A stretch of 64,000 bases of DNA from contig CM026564.1 of assembly GCA_015143295.1 (NCBI GenBank), positions 16,170,416-16,234,415 on the forward strand, read 5' to 3'. Position numbers and translations under genes: made by a program. The notes under the pieces were generated by a model. That model worked only from the letters and a program-made list of their open reading frames with translations. It was not told the origin of the DNA and did not search any database. Numbering within the stretch: position 1 is the stretch's first letter; each line of letters begins with the position of its first letter. The stretch comes from Tetracentron sinense (taxonomy: Eukaryota > Streptophyta > Magnoliopsida > Trochodendrales > Trochodendraceae). Positions 1-11,891 of the stretch are shown in pieces.

Positions 1-1
1 C

Positions 2-3000
2 AATTTTGACATTCGGTGCCCAGGAAGTACTTTTAAATTCTTCAATTATTGGACCACTCACCCTGATTTTCTCAGCATTGTGGCTCAGGGTCTTCCCCTT
101 CTCGAGGCACCCCTATGTTTCGTCTCCAGTACAAGCTTAAGGCAGTGAAATGGGCTTTGAAGGAGTGGAGTAGGAGTTGCTTTGGTCATGTCCAGAAAAA
201 GGTGGCTGAATGTAGAGCAAATGTTGAAGATCTACAGGGTCAAATTAGCTTAGATCAAGACAATGCCTTACTTCATGCTCAGTACGACTTGGCTAGGAAG
301 TCGCTATATACCTTGTTGTCTTGGGAGGAGGCCGAGCTTAAGCAACGATCGCGAGTAAATTGGCTTAAGCTAGGGGATTCCAATAGCTCTTTTTTCTACA
401 GATCAATGTGTTCTCGGCGTAGTTTGAATAGAATTGATTCTATTGTAACCAGCTCGGGAACGGTTCTTTTGGAGGCTAAGCAGATTGCAACAGAGGCCGT
501 ATCCTTTTTATCCAATTCTATGCTTGCAAGTGCAGGTTCAGGAAATTGGGCCATCCCAGATCTCCCTGTTTTAAGTGCAGATAGCCAGGCCTTATTGGTT
601 AGCCCATTTTCTTTGGAGGAAATTAAGTAAGCAGTGTTTTCTTCTGACGGGAATAAAGCCCCTGGACCGGATGGGTTCACTGCCCACTTTTTCCAAATAT
701 GTTGGGACCTTGTTGGACCTGACCTTGCATTAGCCATATTGAGCTTTTTTCGAAGTGGTCAACTGTTGCGAGAAATGAATGGGACCTTAATCTCTTTAAT
801 TCCAAAAGTGGATCAACCTAGGACATTTTTGGATTATCGTCCTATCTCAGTGTGCAATGTGGTGTATCGTATCATCTCCAAAATCTTGGTGGGTCGGCTC
901 CAGCGCGTGATGCATGATATCATTGATCCTAGTCAATCTGCTTTTATTAAGGGTCGTCGGATTTCCGACAATATTTTTCTATGCCAAGAGCTACTCCATA
1001 ATTATCATCTTGCTAGAGGAAAGCCAAGGGTTGCTATAAAGATTGATTTACGGAAAGCCTATGACTATGTGTCCTGGAGTTTCTTGAAGGCAGTCATGCT
1101 TAAAATGTGCTTCCCTCTTTTTTTTGTGGATAGAGTAATGGCTTGCATTACGGGTGCTACCTTCGCTGTTATGGTCAATGGTAAGAGGGAGGGATTCTTC
1201 TCTGGTGGTCGGGGCCTTCGACAAGGAGACCCGATGTCGCCCTATCTATTTATGATGATCATGCAGGTGTTATCTAGTGACCTAACCCGTCTTGCGCAAG
1301 AGGGTTCCCTCACTCCCCACCCTTATTGCAAGTCCCCTTTGCTCACTCATCTCTGCTTTGCAGATGACTTAATCATTTTCTCTGAAGCCAACAGTGCCTC
1401 CATCAGATGCATTCATCTTGCTCTTGAGCGGTTCAAGGAGTCGGGAATGGAAATTAACCTGGACAAGTCCCAATGTTTTTTTGGCAATGTGAACATCAGA
1501 CTTACTAAGAAGATTGAAGATCTATCATGCATTAAAAAAGGTACTTTGCCAATTAAGTATCTGGGCCTCCCACTCTCTTCTACTCGTATCACCTCTAGGG
1601 ATTGCTTGCCATTATTGGAGAGGATTCAAAAGAGATTGACCTCATGGAAGAATAAAGTCCTTTCCTATGCTTGGAGGTTGGAGCTCATTAGAACAGTGTT
1701 ATCTAGCTTTCTAATATACTGGGGCTCAGTTTTTGCGCTCCCGAAATCGATTATCCATTCTATTGAAAGAACTTTTGCTCGTTTCCTATGGGGGGTGTGG
1801 ATATGGATCGGAAAAATCATAAGGTTGCTTGGGATGCGGTGTGTAAGCCCACATGTGGAGGGCTGGGGCTGCAGAAGATTAAGGAGTGGAATACATGCTT
1901 GTTGATGCGAAGAGTCTGGGAGCTAGCTGCTCAGTCTGAATCCATATGGAGCCACTGGTTCTCAAGTAAATACCTCAAAAGGGACTCTATCTGGACTATG
2001 GCTATTCCCTACTCCCCTTCATGGAGTACTCGTAGTATCCTACGGGTGCGCTCTATTGCGGAACCAATGGTTAAGCACTTAATTGGAAATGGCAAGAGGA
2101 CGAAGCTCTGGTTAGAACCATGGCACACTTTGGGGGTGCTGATGAACCAAGAATGGCAGCTCAGCCTCCCGATGAATGGGTTAGGCCGCTTGGCCACTGT
2201 TGATTCCATCCGACATCGAAATGAATGGAGAATTACTCCACCAGATGACCCGGAGCTGTTTGATGCTTGGGATGAGATTAGCAATGTTCAAACGATGAAC
2301 GGTGAGGAGACTGATAGAATTATTTGGAAACCTTCTGTTCATGGGTCTTTCACTCTTTCTTCAGCCTGGGAAACTATTCGTATTCATCATTCTCCTATTA
2401 GTTGGCATAACCTTGTGTGGTTTGGGGATAACATTCCTCGTCATGCTTTTATTCTGTGGATGGCTGCCAAAGAAGTTTTAATGACTAAGGACAAACTCTT
2501 TAGATGGGGAACTATTGGGTGTGATAGGTGTTTACTTTGTACCTATCAAGCCGAGACACATGACCACCTGTTTACTCGCTGTGACTATGCTGAGTTCCTA
2601 TGGAAAAAGCTGTCCCAGCTCACTCATATTCAGCTTAGAATATTTTCATCGTGGAGTGCTATGGTTCGGTGGTATGGTAGGAAGTGGCGGTTTCCTAGTT
2701 TTGCAAACCATATTCGTCGGGTTGTCTTGGGTGCCTTCGTCTATCATTTATGGAAGGAAAGGAATCGGCGGTGGACTACGAATGCTAAACGCCTTCCAAG
2801 TGTGGTGCTAAAGGACATCATAATGGATGTCAAAATTAAGTTTGATTGCTCACCGGTTGCTATTAAGGATTCTGCGCCGCATCGTCTTCTTTGTAACAAG
2901 TGGGATTTGGCTGTTCGTTGGGCCGCTTCCCCGATAAAGTGGGTCTCCTGGATTCCCCCAGATCATGGTGTTATTAAGATAAACACAGATGGAGCTGTTG

Positions 3001-3443
3001 GAGGTTCCCGGGTCGGGTATGGTTGCGTCTTCTGGAATTCGGAAGGGCTGGTGGTGTACGCTTGTGCGGGAACAAAAACTATTGGTACGGTAATCGAAAT
3101 GGAGCTTTTTGCTATAAAAAGAGGGCTTGAGGAAGCTATTCGGTTAGGCTTTCATAGGATTCAGATAGAATCTGATTCGCTATGGGCAGTCAAGTGTGTC
3201 TCCAAGACTTGCTCTCGTCCATGGGATCTATATTGTTTATTGGATGACATTGATCAATTATGGTGTAGGCTTTGCTTAGTGTCTACTTCTCATGTTTATA
3301 GGGAGGCTAACAAGGTAGCAGATGCTCTCTCCAAGCTTTATCCCTCTAGTGGTGAGATTTTATTAGATAGTGACTCGTTCACCCTCCAATTATGTAAGCT
3401 AATTCAGTATGATGCTCGGGGTTGTAGATTCATAAGAGTGTAA
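2..3443 (+). pseudogene. LINE-1 ORF2 (EN-RT-zf-RVT-RNase H), broken
   Basis: ORF2 of a plant LINE makes the nicking endonuclease and reverse transcriptase for target-primed retrotransposition. The end of the endonuclease is read from base 2; the frame changes near base 100; the N-terminal RT region runs from 115 (GTPMFRLQYKLKAVKWALKE). A TAA at 628-630 interrupts the same frame. RT continues from 634 with KAPGPDGFTAHFF, IDLRKAYDYVSW, GLRQGDPMSPYLF and the catalytic FADD at 1357-1368. A G-run near 1790 has lost or gained a base and shifts the frame. Downstream come the zf-RVT region (about 2325-2620, CDRCLLC) and an RVT_3-type RNase H (about 2976-3340) with its acidic residues in TDG, MEL, SDS and ADALSK. 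One stop and two frameshifts make it inactive, but every catalytic residue is present, so decay is moderate. Confidence 0.92.
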
Positions 3444-3470
3444 TCTCTTTGTTTTTAATTTATTCTGGTC

Positions 3471-3487
3471 GGGGTCTGCCTAACCCC
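3471..3487 (+). promoter_or_regulatory. LINE-1 3' UTR hairpin
   Basis: GGGGT, a 7-base loop (CTGCCTA) and ACCCC form a perfect 5-bp stem 16 bases before the poly(A). The same hairpin precedes the tail of three other LINE copies in this window. In stringent-type LINEs a 3' stem-loop is the RT recognition site; that role is inferred here. Confidence 0.6.
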
Positions 3488-3512
3488 AGCTTTCCTTTTT
3501 CCAAAAAAAAAA

Positions 3513-6407
3513 TGGCATGCGAAGGATCCGCAATGTACTTCCGAAGCATAGACACATGGAAAACGTTGTGAACCGCTGCCATGTGAGGTGGAAGAGCTAC
3601 TCGATAAGCAACTTCACCAACCCGCGTGATAATCTCAAACGGTCCAACATAACGAGGACTAAGCTTGCCTCTTTTGCCGAATCTCATAATCCCTTTGGTA
3701 GGAGATACTTTCACAAAGACTCGATCCCCAACCTGGAATTCCAAGTCCCTTCGACGCGTGTCTGCATAGCTCTTTTGACGATCTTGAGCGGCTTTCAACC
3801 GATCCCGGATGATTTTGACTATACTAGCAGTTTGCTCAATCAACTCCGAACCAAGTACTTTCCTTTCTCCTACCTCATCCCAGTAGAGAGGAGACCTGCA
3901 ACTTCGCCCATACAAAGCCTCGAATGGAGCCATTTGGATACTAGCCTGATAGCTATTGTTGTAGGCGAACTCTACCAAAGGCAAGTGCTCTTCCCAACTG
4001 CCTTTGAAATCCAGCATATAGGCCCGAAGCATGTCTTCAATGACCTGATTCACCCTCTCGGTTTGTCCATCTGTCTGTGGATGAAAGGTGGTGCTAAAAT
4101 CAAGTCGGGAACCCATAGCTTCCTGAAAACTTTTCCAGAATCTTGACGTGAATCTTGGATCCCGATCTGACACAATACTGACTGGCACCCCGTGTAGTCT
4201 AACTACTTCCTTGATGTATAGAGCGGCTAACTGACTAGAGTTGAAGGTGGTTCGATAAGGCAAGAAATGCGCAGACTTTGTCAAACGGTCCACCACAACC
4301 CATATCGCATCTGAGCCCCTTGTTGTCTTTGGCAAGCCAACTATGAAGTCCATGGAGATATTCTCCCATTTTCACTCGGGAATAGGAAGAGACTGCAATA
4401 GACCAGCGGGTCACATGTGTTCTGCCTTCACCTATTGGCACACTAAGCACCGTGCCACATATTCCGCAACATCCCTCTTCATATTCCGCGACCAAAAGTG
4501 ACTCTTGATGTTCCGGTACATCTTCATACCCCCAGGGTGCACAGTATACTTTGATCGGTGTGCTTCATCCATAATCTCCCTTCGAAGATCTACATTGGCT
4601 GGAACACACAACCTTCCTTTGAACGTAATAGCACCCCGACTAGTGAGAGAGAAGTCCTTACTACCCTTGGCAACTTCCTTATCCCAAAAAGTCAACAATT
4701 CAGCATCCGTGGCTTGGTATTCTTGGATCAAATCTATAATGTATGGCAGAACCGTGACATTTGCCAAGATAGGACTACGACTAGAGTCATTCACACTGAT
4801 GCCCAGATTTGCCAAATCTTCAAGTAGCTTCCATTCCTGTACCAACATGCATGCTAATAACCCCGGAGGTCTTCTACTCAAAGCATCAGCCACTACATTT
4901 GCTTTACCCTGGTGGTATTGAATGGTAAAATCACAGTTTTTCAAAAATTCCATCCAACGCCGTTGCCTTAGATTTAGCTCTTTTTGGGAAAAGAGATACT
5001 TGAGACTCTTGTGATCCGTGAACACAAAACTCCACCCCATAAAGGTAATGACGCCAAATCTTAAATGTAAACACGACTGCCGCAAGCTCCAAGTCGTGCG
5101 TGGGATAATTCTTTTCATGCTCTTTCAATTGCCTCGATGCATAGGCAATGACTTTCTTGTGCTGCATGAGTACACACCCAAGTCCAACGTGCGAGGCATC
5201 ACTATACACCTCATACCCATAAGGTCCGGATGGCACAGTAAGGACGGGGGCTGTAGTAAGCCTCTTCTTCAGTTCCGTGAAACTGATCTCACACTTGTCG
5301 CTCCATACAAACTTCGCATTCTTCCTTGTCAGGTAAGTGAGTGGTGCCGCAAGGCTGGAGAAACCTTCTACGAATCTCCTGTAGTAGCCTGCCAACCCAA
5401 GAAAGCTGCGTATCTCTATGACACTCTTGGGCCTCGCCCAACTCATGACTGCCTCTATCTTCTTCGGATCCACCGAAATGCCTTCTGCAGATACAACGTG
5501 GCCTAGGAATGCCACCTCTTCTAACCAAAACTCACACTTGCTAAGTTTGGCGTGCAGCTTGTGCTCTCTCAACATTTCCAAAGCAAGGCGAAGGTCTCGC
5601 ATATGATCTTCCCGTGTCTAGGAATACACTAAGATATTGTCGACAAACACGATCACGCATCGATCTAGATATGGCCGGAACATCTGGTTCATTAAATCCA
5701 TAAAGGCTGCCGGCGCGTTTGTGAGACCAAAAGGCATCACCAAGAACTCGTAGTGCCTGTATCGAGTCCTGAAAGCAGTTTTGGGAACATCTTCCGCCTT
5801 AATCTTCAACTGGTGATAGCCCGATCGAAGATCTATCTTCGAGAAAAATCTCGCTCCTTTCAACTGATCAAATAAGTCATCAATCCTAGGCAATGGATAC
5901 CTATTCTTTATAGTGACCTTGTTCAACTGCTGGTAATCGACGCACATCCGCATCGAACCATCCTTTTTCTTAACAAATAACACCGGGGCACCCCCAAGTG
6001 AGACACTTGGTCGTATGAAACCAAGGCCTTGTAATTCCTCCAACTGAGTCTTCAACTCCTTGAGTTCAATAGGGGCCATTCTATACGGAGCCCTGAAAAC
6101 AGGAGCTGTGCCTGGTGCAAGCTCGATCACAAACTCAATCTCCCTATCTGGAGGCAACCCTGACAACTCCTCTGGAAAAATACATCCAGGAATTCACTCA
6201 CAACCGGAATAGTCGATGAGTCCTTTGCCTCGGGGTTAGCTAAGCTCAACGCCGCAAAACGAACAATATCTCTACTTTTCAACCCGCGTAAGTGGAATGG
6301 TTTTCCTTCTACTGGCTTGAAGAGTACAATTTTCTCAAAGCAAGCTACATGCCCGTGATGTGCCGCTAACCAATCCATTCCCAATATCACGTCAAAGTCT
6401 TGGAATC
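3513..6407 (-). pseudogene. pol: element F pol (RT-RNase H-integrase), broken
   Basis: Read on the minus strand it begins in the protease ([20 protein letters not shown]) and continues through RT ([32 protein letters not shown]), RNase H ([13 protein letters not shown]), the integrase zinc region and core ([28 protein letters not shown]) and the start of the chromodomain tail ([18 protein letters not shown]), where LINE-1 cuts it. A frameshift lies near 6175. A stop near 5618 replaces a glutamine codon. Further frame changes lie near 4930-5110 and 4350-4490. The RT active site reads FVDN instead of FVDD, which removes a metal-binding aspartate. Identity to the pol of A, B and C is visibly high, so F belongs to the same family. 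Confidence 0.92.
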
Positions 6408-6426
6408 CATTCCCAATATCATGTCA
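6372..6426. repeat. 32-bp tandem duplication at the F deletion junction
   Basis: The segment beginning AATCCATTCCCAATATCA at 6372 restarts at 6404 and runs about 22 bases into the second copy before LTR sequence begins. It sits exactly where pol is joined to mid-LTR sequence, so it looks like a template-switch or end-joining scar. Confidence 0.75.
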
Positions 6427-6870
6427 TGCTTTTATCATGCGTGTCATGCTTGCTTGCTTGAAAAATAAACATGTTTATGCTATTTGTGAGAGGGAGGGGA
6501 GGCCCTCTTCCTAAATGAGAAACAACTTGTGAGGGAGCGGAGGCCCCTCTTTAACGAAATGCATTGAATGGAACATGCATGCATGGGGTCTTGCGTGGCG
6601 TTTTCTTGTTCGTGTCAAAAGCGATGCAAAACATATCGTAAGATCTACCCTACCTCTATTTACCAACCCTTTCGTTTGGCCTTGTCATGGTGTTCGTGAA
6701 TCGGGAATAAAACCTTAAAACAAAACACGGTGTTTAATGCTTGAAACCCTACTCGTTGACTTCATGCCGTGCTCGTGGTTTCGTGTACAATTAAGTATGA
6801 CAATGGTATAGAGAACATTGGTATGCGTGTTATGGTTAATACCTAAATCTTGGATTTCTAGGTGGGTTAA

Positions 6871-6945
6871 TTTTTTTGGGGGAAAGGAAAGCTGGGGTTA
6901 GGCGGACCCCGACCAGATAGAATAAAAGTAAATAAAATGAAAATT
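6871..6945 (-). mobile_element. very short LINE 3'-end insertion
   Basis: T7 followed by the complement of the LINE-1 3' UTR, including the GGGGT-TAGGCGG-ACCCC hairpin at 6894-6910. Only about 70 bases of LINE are present, inside the F LTR: an extreme 5'-truncated insertion. A clean target duplication is not evident. Confidence 0.75.
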
Positions 6946-7431
6946 ACATACGCGTGTGTTCATTGTTAATACAATGCTCTTCCCATTTGTTCATCACAAC
7001 ACATACACATGGCATCCAATCGCCCATACACATCCACATAACCATCCTCCTTCATCCAATCATCCCATCTCATTATCTTGTTTCAAGTTTTAGGGAAAAA
7101 TCATAAAATGAAGAAAAACAAAGATAATAGATGAAATAGAAGGGTAGGATAGAGTACCAACCTTGAATAGGGTGAAGAAACCCTTGAAGTAGCTCGTGGA
7201 AGGCGTTGCCGGGCTTGGAGGAGAACTCCACGAGTTGCTTGAGCTTGGATTAGGAAGATCTTGAGATTTGGGGAAGAAATTTGGAGCAATCCTTCTCTCC
7301 AATCGAAAACCCTCTTGGAAACCCCCACTTTCTCTCCCTTCTCTTCCTTTCCCTTGGTTTAGAAAAAACCTCAAATGAGAACCCTCAAATAGATCAAGGG
7401 TTAAAAACCCTCAAATTCAGAATCTGCTACC

Positions 7432-7670
7432 GCATGCGATCGATCGCACACTAGTTTGCGATCGATCACAGGTTCATGCGATCGATCGCGTATGGATGCG
7501 ATCTATCACAATTGAACCCGAACACATTGGTCTGATTTCTCTCTGCATACGATCGATTGCACACTCTTATGATCGATTGCAGATCCCTGTGATCTATTGT
7601 ACCTGGGGATTCATCTATCGCATATGACCCCGAGAGTTTGGGAACCATTTCGCCTGTATGCGATCGATTG
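7432..7670. repeat. GCGATCGATCGC palindrome array in F LTR
   Basis: About eight degenerate copies of an interrupted or perfect self-complementary motif around GCGATCGATCGC, spaced 15-35 bases. It occupies the same LTR position as the other family-specific arrays, between the conserved CAACTTGCGTT block and the leader exon. Confidence 0.8.
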
Positions 7671-8030
7671 CACCCTCCAGATTTTGTTGTTTTCTCCCAG
7701 TTTTCCCTTACTTTGGTAATTCGGCCATAACTTTTGACTCGTTTGTCCGATTTTGATGATTCAACTTGCGTTGGATTCGTCTTTCGAAGGGGAACATTTC
7801 TGGCATTCAGAATTTCCAATTACTTCTTTATTTATTAACCAAATTACCCTAAAGTTAACTGATCCGCAAATGAGATTCAGTAACTCGGGTTTTCGATATA
7901 TCCGACTTAGGAATACTACTTCTTAACACTTAGAGTTCTTTAAATTTTCTCATTTATAGAAATAGGAGGATTACAAAGGCATAATACCTTGGCACTTGTC
8001 CCAATACATGGGAAAAAGTTCCGGGGCTCT

Positions 8031-10110
8031 AAAGCAGAGGTGGGTGATTAGCGGACACAAGCATAAGGGATGGGGAGTTAGCTGAACCTCTTAAGCCTCC
8101 TTATCCAGCAAGGTAGATAAGACCTGCATAACCAGCATAAATAAGTAGGGGGAGATAGGGTCCCCTTGCCTCAAGCCACGGTTGCCATGAAAATAGCCCA
8201 CCCGTTCCCCATTTATCATAATGGAAAACCGGGCACCTGAGATTCAAGCCATGATCCAGTCAATAAATCTGACAGGCACATCATGTTTAATTAATACCAT
8301 CTTGACAAAGTCCCATGAAACAGTATCGTAAGCCTTTTTAATATCAACTTTAATTGCCATTCTAGGAGTGCCACGTGGAAGGTGATAATTGTGTAGGAGC
8401 TCCTAACAGAGGAGGATGTTATCCGAGATGTGAGGACCTTTGATAAAGGCGGATTGATTGCCATTCACGAGTTTGCACATGATTGGCTGTATTCTGCCGA
8501 CAAGCATTTTGGAAATGAACCGATAGATAACATTGCAAACGAACATAAGTCTGAAATCGACAAAGGTCTCGGGCCTATCTTTCTTAGGAATAAGCGAGAT
8601 TAGCGTAGCATTAACCTCACCCAACAACTTGGAGCTAGAAAAGAAGCTGAGGATAACTTTGGTTAAATCAAATGAGATAATATCCCAACATACCTAAAAG
8701 AATTTAGCTGTACAACCATCCGGCCCAAGAGCCTTATCCCCATTTGAGCTAAACACAGCCTCTTTGACATCGGCAGCTGAAAACTCCACAGATAACCTAG
8801 AGCTATCCTCCTCCCCCAGCACATGGGTATGGGGGAGGGGAAAAGAGCGAGTCTAAAGGGTGGGATTAGCTGATAGAAGGTTAGTGAAAAATGCTAGAGC
8901 AAGATCTGCCGGGCCATTCTGACCACTAATAGGCACCGTTATCACCTTTAAGAGATGTAATGCTATTTCAATTACGTCTAGCAGTGGTGGACCGATGAAA
9001 AAAAGCATTATTGCCATCTCCATGCTGAAGCCATTGAATGCGAGATCTTTGTCTTAGCTTAGCCTCCTCAGTAGCAAGAATTGTTGAGGGCTGCAGTTTA
9101 GCCAACCTCACTCTCTATTGAATATCAGTATTCATTGGGTCAGAATCAAGGTTCGAGGTTTGAAAGAATCAAGGTTCGAAAGCTCATGTGATCTAGCTTG
9201 AGTCACTCTCTCACTCGTATTACTAAATCTTTTCCTGCTTCAGGCTTTCAAAGCTCGTTTGGTGTTTTTGAGCTTAAGAATAAGTTGGAACATAGGAGTT
9301 CCTCGACCTTGAGGGGTCCATGCTTTCCTGACAACATCAAGGAATTCTGGACCAGTACGCCAGTGATTAAAAACTTTAAAGGATTTAAGTTTACCCCTAG
9401 TTTGCGTCCTCAGAGAGACAAGGATTTGCCGATGGTCTGAAGTACCAGAACACCCAATCACTGCTTCAACATTTGGGAAGGTTTGAATCAGCTCAATAAT
9501 AGACAAACACCTATCCAATTTGCACTCAATGCACCCAGGACCAATCATACTATTAGACCAGGTGTACATAGGGCCTCTCCATCGAAGATCAGCCCCGCTT
9601 CAAAAAAACAGTCCTCAATAGCTCGAGTAGAGCTTATATTGACCAGAATCCCACCACGCTTCTCAAATGGGAACAGGACAATGTTAAAATCCCCAAGCAC
9701 AAGCCAAGGCAAGCTGAATAATCTAGCCAAGGCTGAAATATATTGCCAAAGGGAATCCCTTAGCCTATAGTCATTGGCTCCATAAATGGTTGAAATGAGA
9801 ATAGGCGACGGAAAGTCTTTGGAGCTAGCTAGACAGTGGATGGCTCGATCAAAAGATCTAACAGGCGTAATATCAAATTTCAGAGGGTCCCAACAAAACC
9901 AAATACGACCATTGAGAGCGGAGGAGTAGTTATCCACACTGCACCAGTCAGTCGCTATAGCCTTCATGTAACAGCGTTACGGACCATAGTGTCGACTAAA
10001 CCAACACACCATAGTTTATTATTCCTGATGAAGTCCGGAACATCGCGCTGGCGAGCGCCACTATTGAGGCCGCGAACATTCAAAAATCCTACTAACATTA
10101 ATAACTGAAA
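8031..10110 (-). pseudogene. LINE-3 ORF2 (EN and N-terminal RT), broken
   Basis: The endonuclease starts near 10110 with the NIRGLNN-like region degenerate, then IATDWCSVDNYSSALNGRIWF (9955 down), LVLGDFNIV, and after a frame change near 9560 CKLDRCLS and the SDH-type motif TSDHRQILVSL. An RT lead-in (ATEEAKLRQRSRIQWL) is visible near 9070-9020. RT motifs follow: NATLISLIPKKDRPETFVDF (8600-8540), NQSAFIKGPHISDNILLC and RGLRQGDPISPYLFML (8190-8130). The frame is broken many times. It ends at THLCF, so the FADD box, zf-RVT and RNase H are absent from this piece. Confidence 0.88.
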
Positions 10111-10145
10111 CTAATTTCCGACCACCACCCCAAGAGCTAACACCG

Positions 10146-11891
10146 CTACTGTCTATGTTTAAGCCCCCCACCTTTATCAGTGCGAGGTCTAGATGTCTCC
10201 TTATCAATACGTTGAGGTTTCAGCTCAGTCATCAGCAATTTCCCTTTGAGCGATTGCTGTTCCATGGCTTTAGCAATTCCAGTAGCATACTTTGGAGGGG
10301 CTAACGGTGTAGAGGAAGGAGGCACAACTACTGGCAGCTCCTCAACATGCGCACTAGTGTCCTCCAACGCCCTACCAGTAGATAAATCAACTGCCTCATC
10401 CAAAATAGTGAATTTGTTGGGGCTGTTAATCGCAACAGGCAAGGGTGGCTAGATCACAGCATGGTGCTTATCATGTTTGCTTGTCACTACCTCCCAAGCT
10501 TGTTTAGGAACGTCCACAAGCTTAGGGTCATTTCCATTATCGGGATGAGACATAACAGAATTACCCAGACTGATAGGTGAGACTCTGCGACTGGGTTGCC
10601 CAATTTCAGTAGAGGAGGGTCTAGTCAATTACCACCAAGACTTGTATGGCTTCTTCTGACTTCTACTATGCCCCCTACGGCTGGTCTCCACTCTGTTAAT
10701 GTTTTTTTCCTCTGGTCCTCCGGGCTTACCCTATGGCAGAGAGCAACATTTGGTTGTTAGGTGACCGAACGTACAACATTTGACACATCTCAGGGGTTTC
10801 GAATTGTAGTCCACTTTAAATTCATAGTCTTCGTTACCATTGACGGAGATGGTTAGTTTGTCAGGTAGCTCTTGCTCCGCAGTAACCTCTATGGAGATTC
10901 TAGCATAGTTAAGTTTTTTGAGTGCCACAATTGGTTGGTCCATAGTTAGCGGTTTGCCTATCAAGCTCGCAATGAAACCAAGATTCTTGGAGTTCCACAT
11001 AAATAGTGGAAGGTTGAAAATTTTTACCCATATAGGGATGCCAGAAAATTCAACCTTGTCTAGTTTGATACTTCTATTCCATTCGCAAAGCACCAACATG
11101 GTTTGACGGATTCTCCACGAGCCACCATCAAGAATCATAGCTTTGTCCTCCGGACAGCTGAGCTTGAACAGGTAGAAGCCGGATTCAAGGCCAATAACAA
11201 CCATTTCACCTTTCAGTTTGCACAGCCTGGCAACTGTATTTTTAACGACAAAATAAGATGGTTTTGGCCCGAGAAAGAACCCCACCAAGGTATTACTCCA
11301 CGGAGCAGAGTCTTGATCAAGTTCCACTTCAGACCGTTTGATGAACAGCTTACCATCTCGAATATCCGGCTTGGTATATTCAAGAGTTGTCCCAACAACA
11401 GGGATGGAGGAGCATCCAAAAAGGGTCCTCCAAGAAGATGTAGCTGATTTGCCCTCACAACCCTCTAGTGGGTTCAATCCCACATGTAGGTCCCACCCAA
11501 CAGGTGCATCACGTTCCTGAGATGGGCAGCCAACAATATGCACAAGGCCAGGCTTTTCTCCCACGGTCACCAGATGAGAGCTGTCTTCATTAGTGCAAGG
11601 CATTTGCATTGCATTAGTAGAAGACAAAGCACCAAGAGCATGCATTAAATTGAGGTCAGGCTCACTGCCCAAAAGATATGCAAGCTGATCCGTTTCACCA
11701 ACCCCTCCAGCAGTGTCAACAAGAGGATGGTTTCGAAGCGTGCCCAACCCAACACTCAATTCAAAGTTAAGATTACCCCAGAAGAGATCTGAACTGCCTC
11801 CATCTTTATCACCTCGAGAAGACAACCCATCAAAGCAACTGCTCCAGCTATCATGAGCCGGAGCACGACCACCACCGGCCAATCTGCTCAT
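10146..11891 (-). pseudogene. LINE-3 ORF1, DUF4283 and zinc-knuckle RNA-binding protein
   Basis: ORF1 of plant LINEs is a nucleic-acid-binding, Gag-like protein. The open part, 386 codons from ATG at 11891 to a TAG at 10731, has a DUF4283-like region (ESGFYLFKLSCPEDKAMIL, NRSIKLDKVEFSGIPIWVKI, LGFIASLIGKPL) and a CX2CX4HX4C knuckle (CVKCCTFGHLTTKC) close to its end. The same frame continues to 10146 with only a few stops, and a proline-rich tail with KFTILDEAVDLS lies at 10442-10146. The full-length protein was therefore probably about 580 residues, and the TAG at 10731 is likely a mutation. It lies immediately upstream of ORF2, the usual LINE order. Confidence 0.87.

Larger units (their letters stand above)
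1..3512 (+). mobile_element. LINE-1: L1-type non-LTR retrotransposon, 3' part
   Basis: Plant L1-like LINE entering from the left edge. It shows the end of the endonuclease, then reverse transcriptase, zf-RVT, RNase H, a short 3' UTR with a GGGGT/ACCCC hairpin and an A10 tail at 3503-3512. Directly after the tail the sequence is the minus-strand pol of a gypsy element cut in mid-codon, so the LINE inserted into that element. The left target-site copy is outside the window. Confidence 0.93.
3513..8030 (-). mobile_element. Ty3/gypsy chromovirus F, partial and rearranged
   Basis: Minus-strand element made of a 3'-truncated 5' LTR (6427-8030) joined to pol (6407 down to 3513). The rest of the LTR, the primer site, gag, the gag/pro intron and most of the protease are missing, deleted at a junction that carries a 32-bp tandem duplication. 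LINE-1 interrupts pol in the chromodomain region, so the remaining pol and 3' LTR should lie left of the window. The 5' LTR terminus abuts LINE-3 RT, which suggests that F inserted into LINE-3. Confidence 0.85.
6427..8030 (-). repeat. LTR of element F, 3' part missing
   Basis: Minus-strand LTR related to G, A and B. Its outer end reads CCGGGGCTCTA, the complement of an LTR start, lacking the last base or two. Seen in order from that end: a block like the start of the other LTRs (8030-7680), an array of TGCGATCGATCGCA-type motifs (7670-7432), an ATG-free purine-rich leader with a donor-like AAG|GTTGGTAC at 7161, and the CATG-rich region with a GGGAGG hairpin segment (6620-6430). A short LINE tail is inserted at 6871. 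No complete protein is encoded. Confidence 0.8.
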
